Shown here piece after piece: positions 10,701-23,666 of a DNA stretch of 50,416 bases (positions are counted from its first letter, which is position 1; every line of letters begins with the position of its first letter). The notes under the pieces were generated by a model. It was not told the origin of the DNA and searched no databases. It saw only the letters and a list, made by a program, of their open reading frames with translations. A program made the translations under genes and the position numbers. Source of the DNA: Liolophura sinensis (taxonomy: Eukaryota; Mollusca; Polyplacophora; Chitonida; Chitonidae); assembly GCF_032854445.1 (NCBI RefSeq), contig NW_027018259.1:1-50416 (forward strand), read 5' to 3'.

Positions 10701-13700
10701 CCTTGGTTTCCATGGAGTAAGAGCAGTTGCTGGGCACGTGATCTTGACATCAATGATTATTCATTGTGGCTACAGCCAAAAGTATTGGTCGAGAGCAACG
10801 CGGTTTGCACCATTCGATTTCTCGTCAAAAAATACGTCGGATTAGCCTCTTACCAGCAGCATTGGAACAGTTTTTTCCACTTTTGGACTTTGCCAGGTCT
10901 TTTTGCCAATTGAAATCGGCTACATTAAACTATGTACAATCGCGACTGGTCATTACTATATTCAACTTTTCATTATAAGTTATGTGCCCTTCGGTAGCCC
11001 AGACGACGTCAAATCTTTGGGCCAAGCCCATTTAACTCACCCAGCAGTTGTCTTACTTCTAAGTCGAAGACAAACTCAATGTCTTTATCTACATGTAGAA
11101 AAACCACACCATTTGTATATAAAAAAAACACAAGGTACTTGATACAGTCCGCTGTAAAAAGTACAATTGAACACTTACCCACATCAATAAGGTGCCAAAA
11201 GATGCGCAATTGGGCCAGGCATCTCCAGCTGTTGAAAAATTGCAAATTTCCTTGGTTTCCATGGAGTAAGAGCCGTTGCTGGGCACGTGATCTTGACATC
11301 ATCAATGATTATTCATTTGTGGCTACAGCCAAAAGTATTGGTCGGAGAGCAACGCGGTTTGCACCATTCGATTTCTCTGTCAAAAATACGTCGGATAGCC
11401 TCTTACCAGCAGCATTGGAACAGTTTTTCCACTTTTGGATTTTTGCCTGGTATTTTTTCTAATTGAAATCGGCTACATTAACTATGTACAATCGCGACTG
11501 GTCATTACTATATTCAACTTTTCATTATAAGTTATGTGCCCTTCGGTAGCCCAGACGACGTCAAATCTTTGGGCCAAGCCATTTAACTCACCCAGCAAAT
11601 GTCTTACTTCTAAGTCGAAGACAAACTCAATGTCTTTATCTACATGTAGAAAAACCACACCATTTGTATATAAAAAAAACACAAGGTACTTGATACAGTC
11701 CGCTGTAAAAAGTACAATTGAACACTGACCCACATCAATAAGGTGCCAAAAGATGCGCAATTGGGCCAGGCATCTCCAGCTGTTGAAAAATTGCAAATTT
11801 CTTGGTTTCCATGGAGTAAGAGCCGTTGCTGGGCACGTGATCTTGACATCAATGATTAGTCATTTGTGGCTACAGCCAAAAGTATTGGTCGGAGAGCAAC
11901 GCGGTTTGCACCATTCGATTTCTCGTCAAAAAATACGTCGGATTAAGCTCTTACCAGCAGTATTGGAACAGTTTTTCTACTTTTGGATTTTTGCCTGGTC
12001 TTTTTGCTAACTGAATTCGGCTACATTAACTATGTACAATCGCGACTGGTCATTACTATATTCAACTTTTCATTATAAGTTTATGTGCCCTTCGGTAGCC
12101 CAGACGACGTCATATCTTTGGGCCAAGCCCATTTAACTCACCAGCAAATGTCTTACTTCTAAGTCGAAAACAAACTCAATGTCTTTATCTACATGTAGAA
12201 AAAACCACACCATTTTTGTATATAAAAAAACACAAGGTACTTGATACAGTCCGCTGTAAAAAGTACAATTGAACACTGACCCACATCAATAAGGTGCCAA
12301 AAGATGCGCAATTGGGCCAGGCATCTCCAAGCTGTTTGAAAAATTGCAAATTTCCTTGGTTTCCATGAGTAAGAGCCGTTGCTGGGCACGTGATCTTGAC
12401 ATCAATGATTATTCATTTGCGGCTACAGCCAAAAGTATTGGTCGGAGAGCAACGCGGTTTGCACCATTCGATTTCTCGTCAAAAAATACGTCGGATTAGC
12501 CTCTTACCAGCAGCATTGGAACAGTTTTTCTACTTTTGGATTTTTGCCTGGTCTTTTTTGCGAATTGAAATCGGCTACATTAACTATGTACAATCGCGAC
12601 TGGTCATTACTATATTCAACTTTTCATTATAAGTTATGTGCCCTTCGGTAGCCCAGACGACGTCAAATCTTTGGGCAAAGCCCATTTAACTCACCCAGCA
12701 AATGTCTTACTTCTAAGTCGAAGACAAACTCAATGTCTTTATCTACATGTAGAAAAACCACACCATTTGTATATAAAAAAAACACAAGGTACTTGATACA
12801 GTCCGCTGTAAAAAGGACAATTGAACACTGACCCACATCAATAAGGTGCCAAAAGATGCGCAATTGGGCCAGGCATCTCCAGCTGTTGAAAAATTGCAAA
12901 TTTCCTTGGTTTCCATGGAGTAAGAGCCGTTGCTGGGCACGTGATCTTGACATCAATGATTATTCAATTGTGGCTACAGCCAAAAGAATTGGTCGGAGAG
13001 CAACGCGGTTTGCACCATTCGATTTCTCGTCAAAAAATACGTCGGATTAGCCTCTTACCAGCAGCATTGGAACAGTTTTTCCACTTTTGGATTTTTGCCT
13101 GGTATTTTTTCTAATTGAAATCGGCTACATTAACTATGTACAATCGCGACTGGTCATTACTATATTCAACTTTTCATTATAAGTTATGTGCCCTTCGGTA
13201 GCCCAGACCGACGTCAAATCTTTGGGCCAAGCCCATTTAACTCACCCAGCAAATGTCTTACTTCTAAGTCGAAGACAAACTCAATGTCTTTATCTACATG
13301 TAGAAAAACCACACCATTTGTATATAAAAAAAACACAAGGTACTTGATACAGTCCGCTGTAAAAAGTACAATTGAACACTGACCCACATCAATAAGGTGC
13401 CAAAAGATGCGCAATTGGGCCAGGCATCTCCAGCTGTTGAAAAATTGCAAATTTCCTTGGTTTCCATGGAGTAAGAGCCGTTGCTGGGCACGTGATCTTG
13501 ACATCAATGATTATTCATTTGCGGCTACAGCCAAAAGTATTGGTCGGAGAGCAACGCGGTTTGCACCATTCGATTTCTCGTCAAAAAATACGTCGATTAG
13601 CCTCTTACCAGCAGCATTGGAACAGTTTTTCTACTTTTGGATTTTTGCCTGGTCTTTTTGCTAACTGAATTCGGCTACATTAACTATGTACAATCGCGAC

Positions 13701-13730
13701 TGGTCATTACTATATTCAACTTTCATTATA
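4791..13730. repeat. Left domain, indel-rich tract: copies 9 to 25
   Basis: Monomers start at 4949, 5501, 6052, 6604, 7157, 7706, 8255, 8806, 9356, 9904, 10461, 11010, 11562, 12111, 12664 and 13215. Many single-base insertions and deletions appear, often in short homopolymers: CGAGACGTC at 4941, AATCTTGGGCC at 4950, GGTGCCCCAAAAG at 6233, CCTGGTTTCC at 6847, GACGTCCAAAT at 7699 and 8249. Substitutions are not visibly more frequent than in clean tracts. Longer open frames here, up to 163 codons at 6798-7289, come from indels that join frames. The indel rate drops through copies 24-25; the last one I see is CAACTTTCATT near 13720. Confidence 0.75.
9904..13214. repeat. Six-monomer block (copies 19-24), noisy version
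   Basis: This block has the same ordered series of rare variants as copies 26-31. Copy 19: AACACTTACCC with AACGTGG. Copy 20: AATTTAAC, AAACATGCGC, GAGCAGTTG, TTGGACTTTG and GCCAATTG. Copy 21: GCAGTTGTC. Copy 22: TTAAGCTCTTACC with CAGTATTGG. Copy 23: CATATCTTTG, TCGAAAACAAA and TTTGCGGC. Copy 24: GGGCAAAG with AAAAAGGAC. The order is preserved, so this is a block copy and not chance. The block lies almost wholly in an indel-rich tract, unlike its partner. Confidence 0.75.
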
Positions 13731-13762
13731 AGTTATGTGCCCTTCGGTAGCCCAGACGACGT

Positions 13763-16700
13763 CAAATCTTTGGGCCAAGCCCATTTAACTCACCCAGCAG
13801 TTGTCTTACTTCTAAGTCGAAGACAAACTCAATGTCTTTATCTACATGTAGAAAAACCACACCATTTGTATATAAAAAAAACACAAGGTACTTGATACAG
13901 TCCGCTGTAAAAAGTACAATTGAACACTTACCCACATCAATAAGGTGCCAAAAGATGCGCAATTGGGCCAGGCATCTCCAGCTGTTGAAAAATTGCAAAT
14001 TTCCTTGGTTTCCATGGAGTAAGAGCCGTTGCTGGGCACGTGATCTTGACATCAATGATTATTCATTTGTGGCTACAGCCAAAAGTATTGGTCGGAGAGC
14101 AACGTGGTTTGCACCATTCGATTTCTCGTCAAAAAATACGTCGGATTAGCCTCTTACCAGCAGCATTGGAACAGTTTTTCCACTTTTGGATTTTTGCCTG
14201 GTATTTTTTCTAATTGAAATCGGCTACATTAACTATGTACAATCGCGACTGGTCATTACTATATTCAACTTTTCATTATAAGTTATGTGCCCTTCGGTAG
14301 CCCAGACGACGTCAAATCTTTGGGCCAAGCCCATTTAACTCACCCAGCAAATGTCTTACTTCTAAGTCGAAGACAAACTCAATGTCTTTATCTACATGTA
14401 GAAAAACCACACCATTTGTATATAAAAAAAACACAAGGTACTTGATAAAGTCCGCTGTAAAAAGTACAATTTAACACTGACCCACATCAATAAGGTGCCA
14501 AAACATGCGCAATTGGGCCAGGCATCTCCAGCTGTTGAAAAATTGCAAATTTCCTTGGTTTCCATGGAGTAAGAGCAGTTGCTGGGCACGTGATCTTGAC
14601 ATCAATGATTATTCATTTGTGGCTACAGCCAAAAGTATTGGTCGGAGAGCAACGCGGTTTGCACCATTCGATTTCTCGTCAAAAAATACGTCGGATTAGC
14701 CTCTTACCAGCAGCATTGGAACAGTTTTTCCACTTTTGGACTTTGCCTGGTCTTTTTGCCAATTGAAATCGGCTACATTAACTATGTACAATCGCGACTG
14801 GTCATTACTATATTCAACTTTTCATTATAAGTTATGTGCCCTTCGGTAGCCCAGACGACGTCAAATCTTTGGGCCAAGCCCATTTAACTCACCCAGCAGT
14901 TGTCTTACTTCTAAGTCGAAGACAAACTCAATGTCTTTATCTACATGTAGAAAAACCACACCATTTGTATATAAAAAAAACACAAGGTACTTGATACAGT
15001 CCGCTGTAAAAAGTACAATTGAACACTGACCCACATCAATAAGGTGCCAAAAGATGCGCAATTGGGCCAGGCATCTCCAGCTGTTGAAAAATTGCAAATT
15101 TCCTTGGTTTCCATGGAGTAAGAGCCGTTGCTGGGCACGTGATCTTGACATCAATGATTATTCATTTGTGGCTACAGCCAAAAGTATTGGTCGGAGAGCA
15201 ACGCGGTTTGCACCATTCGATTTCTCGTCAAAAAATACGTCGGATTAGCCTCTTACCAGCAGCATTGGAACAGTTTTTCCACTTTTGGATTTTTGCCTGG
15301 TATTTTTTCTAATTGAAATCGGCTACATTAACTATGTACAATCGCGACTGGTCATTACTATATTCAACTTTTCATTATAAGTTATGTGCCCTTCGGTAGC
15401 CCAGACGACGTCAAATCTTTGGGCCAAGCCCATTTAACTCACCCAGCAAATGTCTTACTTCTAAGTCGAAGACAAACTCAATGTCTTTATCTACATGTAG
15501 AAAAACCACACCATTTGTATATAAAAAAAACACAAGGTACTTGATACAGTCCGCTGTAAAAAGTACAATTGAACACTGACCCACATCAATAAGGTGCCAA
15601 AAGATGCGCAATTGGGCCAGGCATCTCCAGCTGTTGAAAAATTGCAAATTTCCTTGGTTTCCATGGAGTAAGAGCCGTTGCTGGGCACGTGATCTTGACA
15701 TCAATGATTATTCATTTGTGGCTACAGCCAAAAGTATTGGTCGGAGAGCAACGCGGTTTGCACCATTCGATTTCTCGTCAAAAAATACGTCGGATTAAGC
15801 TCTTACCAGCAGTATTGGAACAGTTTTTCTACTTTTGGATTTTTGCCTGGTCTTTTTGCTAACTGAATTCGGCTACATTAACTATGTACAATCGCGACTG
15901 GTCATTACTATATTCAACTTTTCATTATAAGTTATGTGCCCTTCGGTAGCCCAGACGACGTCATATCTTTGGGCCAAGCCCATTTAACTCACCCAGCAAA
16001 TGTCTTACTTCTAAGTCGAAAACAAACTCAATGTCTTTATCTACATGTAGAAAAACCACACCATTTGTATATAAAAAAAACACAAGGTACTTGATACAGT
16101 CCGCTGTAAAAAGTACAATTGAACACTGACCCACATCAATAAGGTGCCAAAAGATGCGCAATTGGGCCAGGCATCTCCAGCTGTTGAAAAATTGCAAATT
16201 TCCTTGGTTTCCATGGAGTAAGAGCCGTTGCTGGGCACGTGATCTTGACATCAATGATTATTCATTTGCGGCTACAGCCAAAAGTATTGGTCGGAGAGCA
16301 ACGCGGTTTGCACCATTCGATTTCTCGTCAAAAAATACGTCGGATTAGCCTCTTACCAGCAGCATTGGAACAGTTTTTCTACTTTCGGATTTTTGCCTGG
16401 TCTTTTTGCGAATTGAAATCGGCTACATTAACTATGTACAATCGCGACTGGTCATTACTATATTCAACTTTTCATTATAAGTTTTGTGCCCTTCGGTAGC
16501 CCAGACGACGTCAAATCTTTGGGCAAAGCCCATTTAACTCACCCAGCAAATGTCTTACTTCTAAGTCGAAGACAAACTCAATGTCTTTATCTACATGTAG
16601 AAAAACCACACCATTTGTATATAAAAAAAACACAAGGTACTTGATACAGTCCGCTGTAAAAAGGACAATTGAACACTGACCCACATCAATAAGGTGCCAA

Positions 16701-17061
16701 AAGATGCGCAATTGGGCCAGGCATCTCCAGCTGTTGAAAAATTGCAAATTTCCTTGGTTTCCATGGAGTAAGAGCCGTTGCTGGGCACGTGATCTTGACA
16801 TCAATGATTATTCATTTGTGGCTACAGCCAAAATTATTGGTCGGAGAGCAACGCGGTTTGCACCATTCGATTTCTCGTCAAAAAATACGTCGGATTAGCC
16901 TCTTACCAGCAGCATTGGAACAGTTTTTCCACTTTTGGATTTTTGCCTGGTATTTTTTCTAATTGAAATCGGCTACATTAACTATGTACAATCGCGACTG
17001 GTCATTACTATATTCAACTTTTCATTATAAGTTATGTGCCCTTCGGTAGCCCAGACGACGT
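13763..17061. repeat. Six-monomer block (copies 26-31), clean version
   Basis: Monomers start at 13763, 14313, 14862, 15412, 15962 and 16512. The rare variants of copies 19-24 recur in the same order, displaced by 3859 bp (seven monomers). Small differences exist: copy 28 has AACACTGACCC where copy 21 has AACACTTACCC; copy 31 has AAAATTATTGG where copy 24 has AAAAGAATTGG; copy 30 has private ACTTTCGG and AGTTTTGTG. Copy 25, between the two blocks, has no counterpart at copy 32, so the shared block ends there. Confidence 0.75.
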
Positions 17062-20000
17062 CAAATCTTTGGGCCAAGCCCATTTAACTCACCCAGCAAA
17101 TGTCTTACTTCTAAGTCGAAGACAAACTCAATGTCTTTATCTACATGTAGAAAAACCACACCATTTGTATATAAAAAAAACACAAGGTACTTGATACAGT
17201 CCGCTGTAAAAAGTACAATTTAACACTGACCCACATCAATAAGGTGCCAAAAGATGCGCAATTGGGCCAGGCATCTCCAGCTGTTGAAAAATTGCAAATT
17301 TCCTTGGTTTCCATGGAGTAAGAGCCGTTGCTGGGCACGTGATCTTGACATCAATGATTATTCATTTGTGGCTACAGCCAAAAGTATTGCTCGGAGAGCA
17401 ACGTGGTTTGCACCATTCGATTTCTCGTCAAAAAAATACGTCGGATTAGCCTCTTACTAGCAGCATTGGAACAGTTTTTCCACTTTTGGATTTTTGCCTG
17501 GTATTTTTTCTAATTGAAATCGGCTACATTAACTATGTACAATCGCGACTGGTCATTACTATATTCAACTTTTCATTATAAGTTATGTGCCCTTCGGTAG
17601 CCCAGACGACGTCAAATCTTTGGGCCAAGCCCATTTAACTCACCCAGCAAATGTCTTACTTCTAAGTCGAAGACAAACTCAATGTCTTTATCTACATGTA
17701 GAAAAACCACACCATTTGTATATAAAAAAAACACAAGGTACTTGATACAGTCCGCTGTAAAAAGTACAATTGAACACTGACCCACATCAATAAGGTGCCA
17801 AAAGATGCGCAATTGGGTCAGGCATCTCCAGCTGTTGAAAAATTGCAAATTTCCTTGGTTTCCATGGAGTAAGAGCCGTTGCTGGGCACGTGATCTTGAC
17901 ATCAATGATTATTCATTTGTGGCTACAGCCAAAATTATTGGTCGGACAGCAACGCGGTTTGCACCATTTGATTTCTCGTCAAAAAATACGTCGGATTAGC
18001 CTCTTACCAGCAGCATTGGAACAGTTTTTTCTACTTTTGGATTTTTGCCTGGTCTTTTTGCGAATTGAAATCGGCTACATTAACTATGTACAATCGCGAC
18101 TGGTCATTACTATATTCAACTTTTCATTATAAGTTATGTGCCCTTCGGTAGCCCAGACGACGTCAAATCTTTGGGCCAAGCCCATTTAACTCACCCAGCA
18201 GTTGTCTTACTTCTAAGTCGAAGACAAACTCAATGTCTTTATCTACATGTAGAAAAACCACACCATTTATATATAAAAAAAACACAAGGTACTTGATACA
18301 GTCCGCTGTAAAAAGTACAATTGAACACTGACCCACATCAATAAGGTGCCAAAAGATGCGCAATTGGGGCAGGCATCCCCAGCTATTGAAAAATTGCAAA
18401 TTTCCTTGGTTTCCATGGAGTAAGAGCCGTTGCTGGGCACGTGATCTTGACATCAATGATTATTCATTTGTGGCTACAGCCAAAAGTATTGGTCGGAGAG
18501 CAACGCGGTTTGCACCATTCGATTTCTCGTCAAAAAATACGTCGGATTAGCCTCTTACCAGCAGCATTGGAACAGTTTTTCCACTTTTGGATTTTTTCCA
18601 GGTCTTTTTGCTAATTGAAATCGGCTACATTAACTATGTACAATCGCGACTGGTCATTACTATATTCAACTTTTCATTATAAGTTATGTGGCCTTCGGTA
18701 GCCCAGACGATGTCAAATCTTTGGGCCAAGCCCATTTAACTCACCCAGCAAATGTCTTACTTCTAAGTCGAAGACAAACTCAATGTCTTTATCTACATGT
18801 AGAAAAACCAAACCATTTGTATATAAAAAAAACACAAGGTACTTGATACAGTCCGCTGTAAAAAGTACAATTGAACACTGACCCACATCAATAAGGTGCC
18901 AAAAGATGCGCAATTGGGCCAGGCATCTCCAGCTGTTGAAAAATTGCAAATTTCCTTGGTTTCCATGGAGTAAGAGCCGTTGCTGGGCACGTGATCTTGA
19001 CATCAATGATTATTCATTTGCGGCTACAGCCAAAAGTATTGGTCGGAGAGCAACGCGGTTTGCACCATTCGATTTCTCGTCAAAAAATACGTCGGATTAG
19101 CCTCTTACCAGCAGCATTGGAACAGTTTTTCTACTTTTGGATTTTTGCCTGGTCTTTTTGCTAACTGAATTCGGCTACATTAACTATGTACAATCGCGAC
19201 TGGTCATTACTATATTCAACTTTTCATTATAAGTTATGTGCCCTTCGGTAGCCCAGACGACGTCAAATCTTTGGGCCAAGCCCATTTAACTCACCCAGCA
19301 AATGTCTTACTTCTAAGTCGAAGACAAACTCAATGTCTTTATCTACATGTAGAAAAACCACACCATTTGTATATAAAAAAAACACAAGGTACTTGATACA
19401 GTCCGCTGTAAAAAGTACAATTGAACACTGACCCACATCAATAAGGTGCCAAAAGATGCGCAATTGGGCCAGGCATCTCCAGCTGTTGAAAAATTGCAAA
19501 TTTCCTTGGTTTCCATGGAGTAAGAGCCGTTGCTGGGCACGTGATCTTGACATCAATGATTATTCATTTGTGGCTACAGCCAAAAGTATTGGTCGGAGAG
19601 CAACGTGGTTTGCACCATTCGATTTCTCGTCAAAAAATACGTCGGATTAGTCTCTTACCAGCAGCATTGGAACAGTTTTTCCACTTTTGGATTTTTGCCT
19701 GGTATTTTTTCTAATTGAAATCGGCTACATTAACTATGTACAATCGCGACTGGTCATTACTATATTCAACTTTTCATTATAAGTTATATGCCCTTCGGTA
19801 GCCCAGACGACGTCAAATCTTTGGGCCAAGCCCATTTAACTCACCCAGCAAATGTCTTACTTCTAAGTCGAAGACAAACTCAATGTCTTTATCTACATGT
19901 AGAAAAACCAAACCATTTGTATATAAAAAAAACACAAGGTACTTGATACAGTCCGCTCTAAAAAGTACAATTGAACACTGACCCACATCAATAAGGTGCC

Positions 20001-23000
20001 AAAAGATGCGCAATTGGGCCAGGCATCCCCAGCTGTTGAAAAATTGCAAATTTCCTTGGTTTCCATGGAGTAAGAGCCGTTGCTGGGCACGTGATCTTGA
20101 CATCAATGATTATTCATTTGTGGCTACAGCCAAAAGTATTGGTCGCAGAGCAACGCGGTTTGCACCATTCGATTTCTCGTCAAAAAATACGTCGGATTAG
20201 CCTCTTACCAGCAGCATTGGAACAGTTTTTCTACTTTTGGATTTTTGACTGGTCTTTTTGCTAACTGAATTCGGCTACATTAACTATGTACAATCGCGAC
20301 TGGTCATTACTATATTCAACTTTTCATTATAAGTTATGTGCCCTTCGGTAGCCCAGACGACGTCAAATCTTTGGGCAAAGCCCATTTAACTCACCCAGCA
20401 AATGTCTTACTTCTAAGTCGAAGACAAACTCAATGTCTTTATCTACATGTAGAAAAACCGCACCATTTGTATATAAAAAAACACAAGGTACTTGATACAG
20501 TCCGCTGTAAAAAGTACAATTGAACACTGACCCACATCAATAAGGTGCCAAAAGATGCGCAATTGGGTCAGGCATCTCCAGCTGTTGAAAAGTTGCAAAT
20601 TTCCTTGGTTTCCATGGAGTAAGAGCCGTTGCTGGGCACGTGATCTTGACATCAATGAATATTCATTTGTGGCTACAGCCACAAGTATTGGTCGGAGAGG
20701 AACGTGGTTTGCACCATTCGATTTCTCGTCAAAAAATACGTCGGATTAGCCTCTTACCAGCAGCACTGGAACAGTTTTTCCACTTTTGGATTTTTGCCTG
20801 GTATTTTTTCTAATTGAAATCGGCTACATTAACTATGTACAATCGCGACTGGTCATTACTATATTCAACTTTTCATTATAAGTTATGTGCCCTTCGGTAG
20901 CCCAGACGACGTCAAATCTTTGGGCCAAGCCCATTTAACTCACCCAGCAAATGTCTTACTTCTAAGTCGAAGACAAACTCAATGTCTTTATCTACATGTA
21001 GAAAAACCACACCATTTGTATATAAAAAAAACACAAGGTACTTGATACAGTCCGCTGTAAAAAGTACAATTTAACACTGACCCACATCAATAAGGTGCCA
21101 AAAGATGCGCAATTGGGCCAGGCATCTCCAGCTGTTGAAAAATTGCAAATTTCCTTGGTTTCCATGGAGTAAGAGCCGTTGCTGGGCACGTGATCTTGAC
21201 ATCAATGATTATTCATTTGTGGCTACAGCCAAAAGTATTGGTCGCAGAGCAACGCGGTTTGCACCATTCGATTTCTCGTCAAAAAATACGTCGGATTAGC
21301 CTCTTACCAGCAGCATTGGAACAGTTTTTCCACTTTTGGATTTTTGCCAGGTCTTTTTGCTAATTGAAATCGGCTACATTAACTATGTACAATCGCGACT
21401 GGTCATTACTATATTCAACTTTTCATTATAAGTTATGTGGCCTTCGGTAGCCCAGACGATGTCAAATCTTTGGGCCAAGCCCATTTAACTCACCCAGCAA
21501 ATGTCTTACTTCTAAGTCGAAGACAAACTCAATGTCTTTATCTACATGTAGAAAAACCAAACCATTTGTATATAAAAAAAACACAAGGTACTTGATACAG
21601 TCCGCTGTAAAAAGTACAATTGAACACTGACCCACATCAATAAGGTGCCAAAAGATGCGCAATTGGGCCAGGCATCTCCAGCTGTTGAAAAATTGCAAAT
21701 TTCCTTGGTTTCCATGGAGTAAGAGCCGTTGCTGGGCACGTGATCTTGACATCAATGATTATTCATTTTCGGCTACAGCCAAAAGTATTGGTCGGAGAGC
21801 AACGCGGTTTGCACCATTCGATTTCTCGTCAAAAAATACGTCGGATTAGCCTCTTACCAGCAGCATTGGAACAGTTTTTCTACTTTTGGATTTTTGCCTG
21901 GTCTTTTTGCGAATTGAAATCGGCTACATTAACTATGTACAATCGCGACTGGTCATTACTATATTCAACTTTTCATTATAAGTTATGTGCCCTTCGGTAG
22001 CCCAGACGACGTCAAATCTTTGGGCCAAGCCCATTTAACTCACCCAGCAGTTGTCTTACTTCTAAGTCGAAGACAAACTCAATGTCTTTATCTACATGTA
22101 GAAAAACCACATCATTTGTATATAAAAAAAACACAAGGTACTTGATACAGTCCGCTGTAAAAAGTACAATTGAACACTGACCCACATCAATAAGGTGCCA
22201 AAAGATGCGCAATTGGGCCAGGCATCCCCAGCTGTTGAAAAATTGCAAATTTCCTTGGTTTCCATGGAGTAAGAGCCGTTGCTGGGCACGTGATCTTGAC
22301 ATCAATGATTATTCATTTGTGGCTACAGCCAAAAGTATTGCTCGGAGAGCAACGTGGTTTGCACCATTCGATTTCTCGTCAAAAAATACGTCGGATTAGT
22401 CTCTTACCAGCAGCATTGGAACAGTTTTTCCACTTTTGGATTTTTGCCTGGTATTTTTTCTAATTGAAATCGGCTACATTAACTATGTACAATCGCGACT
22501 GGTCATTACTATATTCAACTTTTCATTATAAGTTATATGCCCTTCGGTAGCCCAGACGACGTCAAATCTTTGGGCCAAGCCCATTTAACTCACCCAGCAA
22601 ATGTCTTACTTCTAAGTCGAAGACAAACTCAATGTCTTGATCTACATGTAGAAAAACCACACCATTTGTATATAAAAAAAACACAAGGTACTTGATACAG
22701 TCCGCTGTAAAAAGTACAATTGAACACTGACCCACATCAATAAGGTGCCAAAAGATGCGCAATTGGGCCAGGCATCTCCAGCTGTTGAAAAATTGCAAAT
22801 TTCCTTGGTTTCCATGGAGTAAGAGCAGTTGCTGGGCACGTGATCTTGACATCAATGATTATTCATTTGTGGCTACAGCCAAAAGTATTGGTCGGAGAGC
22901 AACGTGGTTTGCACCATTCGATTTCTCGTCAAAAAATACGTCGGATTAGCCTCTTACCAGCAGCATTGGAACAGTTTTTCCACTTTTGGACTTTGCCTGG

Positions 23001-23111
23001 TCTTTTTGCGAATTGAAATTGGCTACATTAACTATGTACAATCGCGACTGGTCATTACTATATTCAACTTTTCATTATAAGTTATGTGCCCTTCGGTAGC
23101 CCAGACGACGT
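17062..23111. repeat. Left domain, clean tract: copies 32-42, with a 5-monomer displacement
   Basis: Starts are 17062, 17613, 18164, 18714, 19264, 19814, 20364, 20913, 21463, 22013 and 22563. Copies 34-36 and 39-41 share linked rare variants 2749 bp apart: GTGGCCTTCGG leading into GATGTCAAATC and AACCAAACC, then TTAGTCTCTTA with GTTATATGCC. Not every site agrees (for example GCAGTTG/GCAAATG in the first and third pairs, GCTAACTG/GCGAATTG in the middle pair), so conversion or further exchange has overlaid the copying. GGTCGCAGAG occurs in copies 37, 39 and 43. Confidence 0.7.
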
Positions 23112-23666
23112 CAAATCTTTGGGCCAAGGCCCATTTAACTCACCCAGCAAATGTCTTACTTCTAAGTCGAAGACAAACTCAATGTCTTTATCTACATGTA
23201 GAAAAACCACACCATTTGTATATAAAAAAAACACAAGGTACATGATAAAGTCTGCTGTAAAAAGTACAATTGAACACTGACCCACATCAATAAGGTGCCA
23301 AAAGATGCGCAATTGGGCCAGGCATCTCCAGCTGTTGAAAAATTGCAAATTTCCTTGGTTTCCATGGAGTAAGAGCCGTTGCTGGGCACGTGATCTTGAC
23401 ATCAATGATTATTCATTTGTGGCTACAGCCAAAAGTATTGGTCGCAGAGCAACGCGGTTTGCACCATTCGATTTCTCGTCAAAAAATACGTCGGATTAGC
23501 CTCTTACCAGCAGCATTGGAACAGTTTTTCTACTTTTGGATTTTTGCCTGGTCTTTTTGCGAATTGAAATCGGCTACATTAACTATGTACAATCGCGCGC
23601 GACTGGTCATTACTATATTCAACTTTTCATTATAAGTTATGTGCCCTTCGGTAGCCCAGACGACGT
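23112..23666. repeat. Transitional monomer (copy 43) at the boundary of two array domains
   Basis: This monomer has private ACATGATAAAGTCTGC, GGTCGCAGAG like copies 37 and 39, and an added CGCG in AATCGCGCGCGACTGG near 23595. It also has an inserted G in CCAAGGCCCA at 23126. Left of it the variants AACGTGG, TATTTTTTC and AAAAAGGAC are common. Right of it they disappear and AAGTTGAAG and AATCGG variants take over. It also opens the second indel-rich tract. Confidence 0.6.
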
